Origin: Paucilactobacillus oligofermentans DSM 15707 = LMG 22743
Lineage (GTDB): Bacteria > Bacillota > Bacilli > Lactobacillales > Lactobacillaceae
Direction of reading: 5' to 3'
Length of the DNA stretch: 64,000 bases
Assembly (NCBI RefSeq): GCF_001434315.1
Contig: NZ_AZFE01000031.1
Coordinates: 271,861 to 335,860, forward strand
Part shown: piece by piece, positions 35,332 through 42,777 of the stretch
How the letters are laid out: every line of letters starts with the position of its first letter
Numbering within the stretch: position 1 is the first letter of the stretch
Translations under genes and position numbers: made by a program
Notes under the pieces: model-generated
Told to the model about the DNA's origin: nothing
Seen by the model: the letters and a program-made list of their open reading frames with translations, nothing else
Databases searched by the model: none

Positions 35332-36249
35332 GTGTCTATCGAATTTAATTTTCCATCAAGTGATGGTCAGACGAAAATTTATGCTAAAAAATGGAGTCCA
35401 ACATCTAAGCCAGTTGGGATTATTCAAATCATCCATGGTATGGCTGAGCATATTAACCGCTATAATGAGTTCGCTGAGTACCTCACCAGTCAAGGATGGA
35501 TTGTCATTGGCGACGATCATATTGGCCATGGTAAAACTGCTAATCATTCACAACTTGGTTACTTTGGTAATCAACATCCGGTTCAAAATCTTCAACAAGA
35601 TGAAATTACCTTAATGCACTTAACTAAAAATGATAATCCTAGTTTACCATATGTTATGCTTGGACACAGTATGGGGGCAATGCTTTTACAATCTATTTTA
35701 AAAAATATTTCTTATGAAATTGATGGTGCCATTATCATTGGTAGCAGCGCAACTCACCCTGAATTAACACCAGCATGGCCAATAATTGAAACTTTAAATC
35801 GAGTTAGTCCAACTAAAACAGGACATTTTCTTGATCAACTTTCTTTTGGATCGTTTTCCAAGACCTTCAATAAACATGTTAAATTTTCATGGTTAACCAG
35901 CGATTCAACTATTTTAAAGCAATATGAAGATGACCCTAAATCAGGATTTATCTTTACTAACAATGGCTTTTTCACTTTAATGTCTCTAACAAAAATCGCC
36001 ACAAATAAACATTGGGTTGATAATGTTCGTCGCGGATGCCCCATCCTCATTACTAGTGGGTCAAAAGATCCCGTTGGTAAATTTGGAATCGGCCCCGCAT
36101 ATCATTTTAACTTACTCATCAACGCCAAATTCAAACAAGTTACGCTTAAAATATTTGAAAATGCACGTCATGAAATTCTGAACGAAACCAATCGACCAGA
36201 CGTATATCGTTATCTCAATCAATGGCTGACAAACAATCTATTCAAATAG
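35332..36249 (+). CDS. Alpha/beta hydrolase, monoacylglycerol lipase/lysophospholipase-like
   Basis: Cytoplasmic serine hydrolase of 305 aa. The stretch IIHGMAEHINRYNEFAEYL and DDHIGHGKT are hallmarks of the monoglyceride lipase/lysophospholipase-like group, with nucleophile Ser in LGHSMGAML and the last His in NARHEILNE. The start is a GTG with AAAGGAG at good spacing. A -10-like TATAAT (35290-35295) lies inside the divergent gene. The physiological substrate is unknown. Confidence 0.84.
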   Translation: MSIEFNFPSSDGQTKIYAKKWSPTSKPVGIIQIIHGMAEHINRYNEFAEYLTSQGWIVIGDDHIGHGKTANHSQLGYFGNQHPVQNLQQDEITLMHLTKNDNPSLPYVMLGHSMGAMLLQSILKNISYEIDGAIIIGSSATHPELTPAWPIIETLNRVSPTKTGHFLDQLSFGSFSKTFNKHVKFSWLTSDSTILKQYEDDPKSGFIFTNNGFFTLMSLTKIATNKHWVDNVRRGCPILITSGSKDPVGKFGIGPAYHFNLLINAKFKQVTLKIFENARHEILNETNRPDVYRYLNQWLTNNLFK

Positions 36250-36292
36250 TGGTAAAATAGTCACAAGATAACTAATTAAGGATGTGAATTTT

Positions 36293-36712
36293 ATGTTCCC
36301 TGAACGATTACGGGCACTTCGACGAGGACAAAATATTACGCTTAAAGAACTAGCGACTTCACTCAATCAACATTTAGCCGATGGTGAGAGTAAAAACTCT
36401 CCCTCACAAATCGGAAATTGGGAACGTGGCATTCGAACCCCTTCATATATTGAAGCCCGAAAACTAGCTGAATTCTTTGATGTAAGCTTAGATTATTTAA
36501 CTGGAAAAACCGATCAAAATGACACTGACTTAGGTCGCTTATTTGTTTCCGGAAAAGATCTTTCATTTAACCATACACCCTTAACTAGCGAAGACCGATA
36601 TGAAATTTTCCAACTAATTGATGGCTATGTCCATGGTCGTCAAAACCGCCGTGATACCGAACGTTTTTATAATACTAATTCCTCACAAGAAGAATTAGAT
36701 TTAGATTTATAG
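36293..36712 (+). CDS. XRE-family transcriptional regulator
   Basis: A 139-residue regulator. The helix-turn-helix is near the N-terminus (FPERLRALRRGQNITLKEL, then NSPSQIGNWERGIRTPS) and is typical of XRE proteins. The remaining half is charged and of unknown role. ATG 36293 is preferred over the GTG at 36284, which abuts AAGGA. A -10-like TAAAAT at 36253-36258 is extended (TGG). It is followed after 14 bases by the methyltransferase-like gene. Confidence 0.83.
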   Translation: MFPERLRALRRGQNITLKELATSLNQHLADGESKNSPSQIGNWERGIRTPSYIEARKLAEFFDVSLDYLTGKTDQNDTDLGRLFVSGKDLSFNHTPLTSEDRYEIFQLIDGYVHGRQNRRDTERFYNTNSSQEELDLDL

Positions 36713-36726
36713 ATAGGAATTATTTC

Positions 36727-37581
36727 ATGAATCCAAAACAGCTAAAGAAATTAAAGAAACAACATCGTGACCGTCAAGAATCAAAGCCTGCTGATTACAT
36801 TATTGAACTAAGTAACTATGCAACTTTATTTGCTGATTACCCGGTCATTAAATTTTTAATTAATAATGTTTTAGAAAGTGATCGTCTCCTAAAAAATGGC
36901 TTGTTACCTCAACCATTACCACCATTACTACTACCCGATACAATTCAAGACCAAATTTATCAAAAAATAGCTGATGATTATCCAGCTGGTGACGTAATTG
37001 GCGACAACCTCTGGGATCAACTTTCTGAGGTCTTACCTAAATTAGACACCTTGCTAAGAAACTATCGTGACTATCTTGAATCAACCTATGGAATGTGGGC
37101 TTATATCAATGCCCCCTTCATTAAAAGTTTGGCCTCATTTACCTGTAATGGTGCCGTTTTAGAACTGATGGCTGGTCGTGGCTTTATTTCAAAAGGACTT
37201 CGCAATTTAAATCCTAATCAGCAAATTTTTACAACTGACAATCTTGATTGGCAAGCTAAGGTTAAAACTATCCTACCTGCTGTTACCTCAGTTGAAAATT
37301 TAGATGCTTTGGAATCAGTTAAAAAATATGGTAATTTAGTTCAATATATTGTCTTATCTTGGGCGCCAGATACCCAACAAACTGATTGGGATATTTTACA
37401 ACTTATCCGAAAAGAATACCCTAATATCCAACTAATTGTGATTGGTGAGAAGGATGGTGCAACTAATTCAACAGCCTTTTGGCAGCAGGCCGAATTGATT
37501 GATTCTGATGATCGCAATCAACTCAATACTAATTATCATAGTTTTGATCTCATTGATGAACAGGTATATTTAGTTAAATAA
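36727..37581 (+). CDS. SAM-dependent methyltransferase-like protein
   Basis: A 284-residue protein. The N-terminal half is helical and basic (MNPKQLKKLKKQHRDRQ). The central LELMAGRGFISKGLRNL resembles motif I of class I methyltransferases, followed by IFTTDNLDW and YIVLSWAP. The methyl acceptor is unknown. It is probably cotranscribed with the XRE regulator and ends on a hairpin shared with the downstream RNA. Confidence 0.65.
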   Translation: MNPKQLKKLKKQHRDRQESKPADYIIELSNYATLFADYPVIKFLINNVLESDRLLKNGLLPQPLPPLLLPDTIQDQIYQKIADDYPAGDVIGDNLWDQLSEVLPKLDTLLRNYRDYLESTYGMWAYINAPFIKSLASFTCNGAVLELMAGRGFISKGLRNLNPNQQIFTTDNLDWQAKVKTILPAVTSVENLDALESVKKYGNLVQYIVLSWAPDTQQTDWDILQLIRKEYPNIQLIVIGEKDGATNSTAFWQQAELIDSDDRNQLNTNYHSFDLIDEQVYLVK

Positions 37582-37787
37582 AAAAGAGACATACTGACAA
37601 ACAAAGTTTGTTAGTATGTCTCTTTTAATGTATTGATAACCGAAGTTATCTCAGGCAATACTTGATTCCACAATCTCCTACCGCCGAACACCCTGAATAC
37701 GTCAGGAATATGTGTCCCATGTGAATGTCATTAAATCGCTTGCGCGAAACAATCAAAAGATTGCCTGACCATTCGACTCATCGCATA
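37581..37787 (-). ncRNA. Structured non-coding RNA, possibly 6S-like
   Basis: Intergenic unit of about 200 nt with its own promoter and a terminator. Minus-strand pairing includes TCAGGCAAT (complement of 37760-37768) with ATTGCCTGA (complement of 37651-37659), a perfect 9-bp closing stem. It encloses hairpins TCGC-GCAA-GCGA and CCTGA-CGTAT-TCAGG, and ATTCACA pairing with TGTGGAAT with one bulge. A GATAAC-TTCG-GTTATC hairpin and a terminator follow. No ORF runs through it. SRP RNA, tmRNA and RNase P signatures are absent, so 6S RNA is the best-known class of this size; the fold is not a textbook 6S and the class is uncertain. Confidence 0.65.
37582..37625. terminator. Terminator shared by the RNA and the methyltransferase-like gene
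   Basis: AAAAGAGACATACT and AGTATGTCTCTTTT flank an ACAAAC/GTTTGT inner stem. It has A/T runs on both sides and serves both strands. Confidence 0.88.
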
Positions 37788-37793
37788 ACAATA

Positions 37794-37821
37794 AGTATAA
37801 CAGGTTTTAACTACAATTCAA
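37794..37821 (-). promoter_or_regulatory. Promoter of the structured RNA
   Basis: Minus strand TTGAAT (37816-37821), 16 bases, TATACT (37794-37799). The predicted start near 37787 leads straight into the structured region. Confidence 0.65.
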
Positions 37822-37841
37822 GTTTCATTTAACTAAGAATA

Positions 37842-38315
37842 TTATTCTTCAGTATCTTTATTTTGACGAATTTCTACAATTGCTGCTAATTGATCATTCA
37901 CCCAATTACTAGCACTGTGAGAAACGCCTTCAATATCATCTTGTACGGCCATTACCGAAGCAACCTTATCAATTCGTAACCCAGATTTATTCATATCTGG
38001 TGTCTCAGCAATCAGATAAACATTCATTTCCGCTTCATCTTCAACATTTAAAATTTTAGATATTGTTTTTGTATCTTCCAACGGCAAATTAATTACACTA
38101 GTTTCGATGCGAATACTGACTTTTTCACCTTCTGACATATCAACCACCCAGTTATACTGGGCAATTTCATTGTTACTAGTGGTCTTGGCAATAAAATCCA
38201 ATCCCATTTTCACTGTATCAACTTGTTGCATCGTTGCAAGATCAGTTTTCACTACTTTAGCAGTGATTTTTTCATCTAAAACATCGTCCATAAATTGTTG
38301 TATTTTAATTTGCAT
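37842..38315 (-). CDS. Uncharacterised acidic protein
   Basis: A soluble, acidic 157-residue protein with no recognised family. It contains alternating strand-like stretches (YNWVVDMSEGEKVSIRIETS) and ends DTEE. AAGGGAAG precedes the ATG. It follows the four-helix membrane protein gene after three bases, so the two are cotranscribed and may work together. Confidence 0.6.
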   Translation of the reverse strand: MQIKIQQFMDDVLDEKITAKVVKTDLATMQQVDTVKMGLDFIAKTTSNNEIAQYNWVVDMSEGEKVSIRIETSVINLPLEDTKTISKILNVEDEAEMNVYLIAETPDMNKSGLRIDKVASVMAVQDDIEGVSHSASNWVNDQLAAIVEIRQNKDTEE

Positions 38316-38318
38316 GGT

Positions 38319-38714
38319 TTACTTCCCTTTTAATTTTGGATTTACATAAGTAGCTCGTTGTTTACCGGCCGCAATGAAGCATAAAACATTCAATGCCAAT
38401 CCAGCTAAGCTTAACACATCCATAATTATTTTGGTAAAGATACTCATATGACTGCTAGCAGTCATAATCATCACCCCACCAAAGGTAAAGGAATACACAA
38501 TCAACATAAAAATTGTTAGATATGCTGAAAATCGCATTTCTTTATAACTACAAATAATACAGATTAAATAAAAGGCTAAGATGATGCCAAAGTTAGGCAT
38601 TACGTCAGCACTAAATATTTTGGTACCATTATATAAATCCATAATAATATTGACAATAAAATAGATTACTGTTGAAACTGATAGGTAAAGGAAAACAAAT
38701 TTATGATATTTCAA
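38319..38714 (-). CDS. Uncharacterised four-helix membrane protein
   Basis: A 131-residue protein with four hydrophobic segments (about 7-24, 40-56, 62-84 and 93-115) and a short basic C-terminus. No family was recognised. The start is a TTG with GGAG eight bases upstream. It is first of a two-gene unit. Confidence 0.6.
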   Translation of the reverse strand: MKYHKFVFLYLSVSTVIYFIVNIIMDLYNGTKIFSADVMPNFGIILAFYLICIICSYKEMRFSAYLTIFMLIVYSFTFGGVMIMTASSHMSIFTKIIMDVLSLAGLALNVLCFIAAGKQRATYVNPKLKGK

Positions 38715-38763
38715 TTTAATCGCTCCATTTTTTTAAAGTAATTCTATTGTACATGATAATCAT

Positions 38764-38790
38764 AAAAAAAGAACCTCAGTTGAGGCTCTT
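38764..38790 (-). terminator. Terminator of lplA
   Basis: Minus strand AAGAGCCTCA and TGAGGTTCTT form a hairpin followed by seven Ts. Confidence 0.82.
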
Positions 38791-38796
38791 AAATCA

Positions 38797-39807
38797 TTAA
38801 ACTAATAAATCAACCAGTTCTTCTTTTGATACACCAACAATATATTGTGCAGTATCGATGTTATCAATAATACCTTTAATAACTGTTCGATCATACTTTT
38901 GTCCATTCAGTGCTTGTGCAAGAGCATCAACATCCCCTGGGCCAAAGAAATCACCATAGAACTTGATGTTCTCAATTTTTCCATCATCAACTTTAATACG
39001 AGCATCAACGGTTCCCATATCAAAATGCTGACGCTTTTTAACTGTAAATTCTGGTGAATTACCATATACTGAATCCCAGTTATCATAAGTATCTTTATAA
39101 ATTTGATCAATTTTCACTTGTTCATCAGGTGTGATAACAACTTCTTGATCTTTAATTTCAGCTAAATCATCAACATTAAATAACTTTTTCAAGAGGGTAT
39201 CTCTAAATTCAGGAACTGTAATATCTTGATATTCTGGAGCCAAGAATGGCTTCAAATTAGTTACTCGAGAACGAACTGATTTAATTCCCTTTGACTTAAT
39301 TTTATCTTCGGGTACATTCAATGCTTTGCCAACAACATCTAAATCAACGTCCAACATCAAAGTTCCATGAGAGAAGGTCTTGCCGTTACGAGTATACATT
39401 GCATTACCAGAGAACTTACGACCATCAACCAAGATGTCATTCCGCCCACTTACTTCGGCCGTAGTTGCTCCCATTTCATGTAAGGCATCAACAATCGGTT
39501 TAGTAAATGATTTAAAGTCACCAAAATCTTCACTATTACTATCAACTACGAAACTAAAACATAGATTACCTAAATCTTGATAAACTGCTCCACCACCAGA
39601 AAGACGGCGGGTTACGCGAATATTATGATCATCAACGTATTTTTGATTAATTTCTTCTAGCGTATTTTGATTCCGACCAACGATGATACATGGTTCTTCA
39701 TAATAAAATAATAGTAATGGCTCACCAAAATCTTTATTGTTCATTAGATATTGTTCAGTCGCCAAGTTTTCACCAATATTATGTGATTTCATTGCAATAT
39801 AACGCAT
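38797..39807 (-). CDS. lplA: Lipoate--protein ligase
   Basis: Activates lipoate with ATP and attaches it to lipoyl domains; 336 aa. The N-terminal domain shows EPCIIVGRNQNTLEEIN, RRLSGGGAVYQDLGNLCFSF and RKFSGNAMYTRNGKTFSHGTLMLD, all family signatures, followed by a C-terminal accessory domain (from about 245). Lipoate scavenging fits a lactic acid bacterium. Monocistronic, with a promoter at 39852-39880. Confidence 0.93.
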   Translation of the reverse strand: MRYIAMKSHNIGENLATEQYLMNNKDFGEPLLLFYYEEPCIIVGRNQNTLEEINQKYVDDHNIRVTRRLSGGGAVYQDLGNLCFSFVVDSNSEDFGDFKSFTKPIVDALHEMGATTAEVSGRNDILVDGRKFSGNAMYTRNGKTFSHGTLMLDVDLDVVGKALNVPEDKIKSKGIKSVRSRVTNLKPFLAPEYQDITVPEFRDTLLKKLFNVDDLAEIKDQEVVITPDEQVKIDQIYKDTYDNWDSVYGNSPEFTVKKRQHFDMGTVDARIKVDDGKIENIKFYGDFFGPGDVDALAQALNGQKYDRTVIKGIIDNIDTAQYIVGVSKEELVDLLV

Positions 39808-39851
39808 ATCCCTACCTCTTCTTCTCTAAAGTTTAATTTCTTAACGCTTTG

Positions 39852-39880
39852 AGTTTACCACCTGATGAAACCGATTACAA
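39852..39880 (-). promoter_or_regulatory. Promoter of lplA
   Basis: Minus strand TTGTAA (39875-39880), 17 bases, TAAACT (39852-39857). Confidence 0.55.
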
Positions 39881-39962
39881 CATTGTAGCTAAAGTTGTTG
39901 TTAAAAGACACTTTAATTATCCTTTAAATGCAAAAATGACCATTAAATTAGATATTTTTTAG

Positions 39963-39976
39963 CGAAAGGGCTTACA
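39963..39976 (+). promoter_or_regulatory. cre-like site at the uspA promoter
   Basis: CGAAAGGGCTTACA matches 12 of 14 cre positions and overlaps the -35 box, a position expected to repress. Confidence 0.4.
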
Positions 39977-39999
39977 CTTTCCTAATAGAATAGTATAAT
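39971..39999 (+). promoter_or_regulatory. Promoter of the universal stress protein gene
   Basis: CTTACA (39971-39976), 17 bases, TATAAT (39994-39999). Confidence 0.65.
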
Positions 40000-40032
40000 A
40001 AAATTAAACATAACTGAAAGAGGGTTTCCAAC

Positions 40033-40479
40033 ATGACACAACAATATAAAAAAATTCTCGTACCAGTTGATGGTTCTAAAGCAACACCTCAACTTATTGA
40101 ACGGGCAATTCAAATTGCTAAAGAAAATGGTTCACATCTAGATATTTTAAACGTCGTTGAGATTAATCAATTCAGCGATAGTTATGGTGGAGCAATTAGT
40201 GGTGATGTCGTTTATAGTTTGGTTGAAGACATTGAAGCCAGACTAGCTAGTTTGAAGAAACAAGCTTCCGAATCTGGACTAACCGATGTTAGCATTCACG
40301 TTCGGTTTGGTAATCCTAAACCAGTTATTGCTCGTGAATTTCCTGAAGATCATGGTACTGACTTAACCATTATTGGAACGACTGGGATGTCAGCCGTTGA
40401 ACGATTCATGGTTGGTTCTGTAACCACTTACGTTAACCGCATTTCTAAAAATGATGTTCTCGTAGTTAAAATTAAATAA
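40033..40479 (+). CDS. Universal stress protein (UspA family)
   Basis: Cytoplasmic nucleotide-binding stress protein, 148 aa. The N-terminus KILVPVDGSKATPQLI and the ATP-binding loop TIIGTTGMSAVERFMVGSVT (G-2X-G-9X-G-S pattern) are present, so it probably binds ATP and forms dimers. GAGGGTTTCCAAC precedes the ATG. Monocistronic. Confidence 0.92.
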   Translation: MTQQYKKILVPVDGSKATPQLIERAIQIAKENGSHLDILNVVEINQFSDSYGGAISGDVVYSLVEDIEARLASLKKQASESGLTDVSIHVRFGNPKPVIAREFPEDHGTDLTIIGTTGMSAVERFMVGSVTTYVNRISKNDVLVVKIK

Positions 40480-40483
40480 TTCA

Positions 40484-40527
40484 AAAAATAGAGCTAACTA
40501 AATTTTATTTTAGTTAGCTCTATTTTT
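40484..40527. terminator. Bidirectional terminator
   Basis: AAAAATAGAGCTAACTAAA and TTTAGTTAGCTCTATTTTT form a long perfect stem between two converging genes. Confidence 0.92.
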
Positions 40528-40544
40528 GTCTTATGTGATTAATG

Positions 40545-42083
40545 TTAACTATTTTTCTTCAGTAATATGCCTGATAAAATAGCTCCTGCAAAGACAACTC
40601 CAGCTGAAACTAAGGTGGCAGCAGTCATTCCGTTATCATATGCATGTAGTACAACTTGTTGCAAATCATGCGCAAATGGAGCTAAGTTCATTTTATCGCT
40701 AAAGGCAATCGCATGACCCGAAAATGGTCCCGCCTCAATTAAGGCATCTTTAATTTTATCGGCTACATCAGTCGAAGCTGAAATCGAATGAATATGACCA
40801 TTTAAATACTTTTCATATTGGGCGCTTTGAACTAATCCCAAACTAACCACTCCAATAGTAGTTCCAAATTGACGAAAGACATTTAGTAATCCTGAAGCCA
40901 TTCCCATTTCTTCCATGGCAACACCTTCCATTCCAACCGTGTTAAGGAGCGGATTAACCATCCCATTGGTAATTCCCATTAAGACCATTCCGGGCCATAA
41001 CTCAACGAATGAAACTTTCGTAGTCATTGCATTAGCTAACATCAAAAATCCGATACCACCAATGAACAAGCTACCACTAATTAAGCGTTTCTTTGAAAAT
41101 CTCGAACCTAGGATTCCAGTTAGTGGTCCAAGAATCAATGACCAGACACTAATTACTAATTGACGAACCCCTGTATCAAAAGCAGAATAACCAATATAGT
41201 TTTGCATTAAAGCGGTTAAATAAGCATTATATGAATAAATCCCCCATCCTAATGCCAATGCGACAATCACGGCACCCACAAAATGACGGTTCTTAAACAT
41301 TTTCAAATTCATCATGGGATTTTTAATTTTACTTTCAACCCAAATTAAAAGCGCCAATAAAATAATGGCGGCAATCAACCAACCAGCTACTCGAATATCA
41401 AGCCACTTCCAAGCGTAATGGCCTTCTTTTTGAATTAAGCCATAAATTCCGGTAAATAATGCAGCGGCTGATAAAATCATTCCCGCAAAATCAATTTTTT
41501 GATTGGCACCAAAACTAGGTGTTTCTTTAATAAAGACCAATGATAAAACTATGGAAATAATTCCGACTGGTACATTAATAAAGAAAATTGATTCCCAGCC
41601 AAATTGTGCAACTAGGTAGCCACCAATCAATGGTCCTGATGCAGATGATAACCCAATCACAGAGCCCAAAATACCTAATGCAGTTCCACGTTGCTTACCC
41701 GAAAAATTAGAGGCCACTAATGCCATTGATAGTGACATCATTCCTGCACCACCAATTGCTTGAATCCCACGACCAATGTTTAACATGGTTAATGATGTCG
41801 ACATTCCATTCATAATTGATGCCAAAGTAAAAATTACCATTGAAACAACAAAAATTTTCTTACGACCAAACATATCACCAAGTTTTGACATGATCAATAA
41901 AGTCACCGCAAATACCAAAGTATATGCATTCAAAACCCATTGTAAATTTGTAAATGTTTCGTTTAAATCTATTGCCATTGTTGGTAGAGCCACGTTGACA
42001 ACTGTTACATCTAACAGTCCCATAAATACGCCCATTGCCATTGCGAATAAAGCAATCCATTGACCCAGTGTTGTTTTTTTCAT
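40545..42083 (-). CDS. MFS drug exporter, DHA2 (EmrB/QacA) family
   Basis: Fourteen-helix proton-coupled multidrug exporter of about 512 aa. The N-terminal MGVFMGLLDVTVVNVALPTMA is the DHA2 signature, and the loop KLGDMFGRKKIFV and LGILGSVIGLSSASGPLIGGYL are family-typical. ATG 42083, with GGTGA five bases upstream and one base after the padR stop codon, is preferred. It is cotranscribed with padR, so its substrate is probably the effector of the regulator. Confidence 0.9.
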   Translation of the reverse strand: MKKTTLGQWIALFAMAMGVFMGLLDVTVVNVALPTMAIDLNETFTNLQWVLNAYTLVFAVTLLIMSKLGDMFGRKKIFVVSMVIFTLASIMNGMSTSLTMLNIGRGIQAIGGAGMMSLSMALVASNFSGKQRGTALGILGSVIGLSSASGPLIGGYLVAQFGWESIFFINVPVGIISIVLSLVFIKETPSFGANQKIDFAGMILSAAALFTGIYGLIQKEGHYAWKWLDIRVAGWLIAAIILLALLIWVESKIKNPMMNLKMFKNRHFVGAVIVALALGWGIYSYNAYLTALMQNYIGYSAFDTGVRQLVISVWSLILGPLTGILGSRFSKKRLISGSLFIGGIGFLMLANAMTTKVSFVELWPGMVLMGITNGMVNPLLNTVGMEGVAMEEMGMASGLLNVFRQFGTTIGVVSLGLVQSAQYEKYLNGHIHSISASTDVADKIKDALIEAGPFSGHAIAFSDKMNLAPFAHDLQQVVLHAYDNGMTAATLVSAGVVFAGAILSGILLKKNS

Positions 42084-42084
42084 A

Positions 42085-42636
42085 TTATTCACCAATACTC
42101 TCTTCTATTTCGTTAATTTCTGAACGTAACCAATCAAGGGTGGTTTCCGTTAACTTAATTGCTAATTCAATATTCTTAATACTCCACTTCAAAAAATCCT
42201 TTTTGGTATCTTCTATCGATAACAAACCAGTCAAATGATCTTCAACTTCCCGATAAGCCTTCATATCATTATCAACATCATGATAATAGGCTTGTAAAAT
42301 ATCAATTTGTTCTGATAATGAAACGGCTGCTAATGCTCGCAATTTACAACGATAAATCGACTCACGTTTAGCGGTCATTTCAACTGGCTGTAGCATTAAT
42401 TCTTGTAAATAATTAACTCCACCACTAGTAATGTGGGCCATTTTACCCGCATGTTCACTCTCTTCTTCGTCGTAAAGTTCAATATAGTTAAGTTCAGCCA
42501 TTTTTTTTAAAACTGGATAAATTACACTATTTGAAATGGGACGACGTGGAATCATGGAATTCTGCAAAATACATCGTAATTTATATCCCGACATATCACG
42601 TTGCACCAATGATCCTAAAATTAATAATTCGTACAT
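42085..42636 (-). CDS. PadR-family transcriptional regulator
   Basis: A 183-residue repressor with an N-terminal winged helix (YELLILGSLVQRDMSGYKL, then ISNSVIYPVLKKMAELNYI) and a C-terminal helical domain that resembles other PadR dimer regions. ATG 42636 with GGAGG at five bases is preferred over 42648. A perfect-armed dyad overlaps the -10 box upstream, indicating autorepression together with the exporter. Confidence 0.9.
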   Translation of the reverse strand: MYELLILGSLVQRDMSGYKLRCILQNSMIPRRPISNSVIYPVLKKMAELNYIELYDEEESEHAGKMAHITSGGVNYLQELMLQPVEMTAKRESIYRCKLRALAAVSLSEQIDILQAYYHDVDNDMKAYREVEDHLTGLLSIEDTKKDFLKWSIKNIELAIKLTETTLDWLRSEINEIEESIGE

Positions 42637-42662
42637 AATAGCCTCCAAGCATACGTCAAACC

Positions 42663-42682
42663 GACCTATATAATTATAGGTC
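42663..42682. promoter_or_regulatory. PadR operator
   Basis: GACCTATA (42663-42670), 4 bases, TATAGGTC (42675-42682): arms perfectly complementary, overlapping the -10 box. Confidence 0.7.
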
Positions 42683-42700
42683 TTTTCGACTGGTTGTCAA
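42673..42700 (-). promoter_or_regulatory. Promoter of padR and the exporter gene
   Basis: Minus strand TTGACA (42695-42700), 16 bases, TATAAT (42673-42678): both hexamers perfect. Such a strong promoter needs the operator to keep it silent. Confidence 0.8.
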
Positions 42701-42712
42701 CTAGTAATTTCA

Positions 42713-42754
42713 TCAAAAAAAATATCGTCAGCCAGATACTAGCTGAACGATACT
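42713..42754 (-). terminator. Terminator of the 44920-42778 ABC genes
   Basis: Minus strand ATCGT-CAGC pairs with GCTG-CGAT and is followed by eight Ts. Confidence 0.75.
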
Positions 42755-42777
42755 TTAACTAACTATTTAACCCGATT

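Noticed and set aside
36293-37581. Restriction-modification or phage-defence locus
   Set aside because: Only a regulator and a methyltransferase-like protein are present, with no nuclease or helicase nearby and housekeeping genes on both sides.
37581-37787. SRP RNA, tmRNA or RNase P RNA
   Set aside because: The diagnostic conserved segments of these RNAs are absent and the size does not fit tmRNA or RNase P.
37581-37787. CRISPR array or tracrRNA
   Set aside because: No regularly spaced repeats and no cas gene in the window; the repeats seen are hairpin arms.
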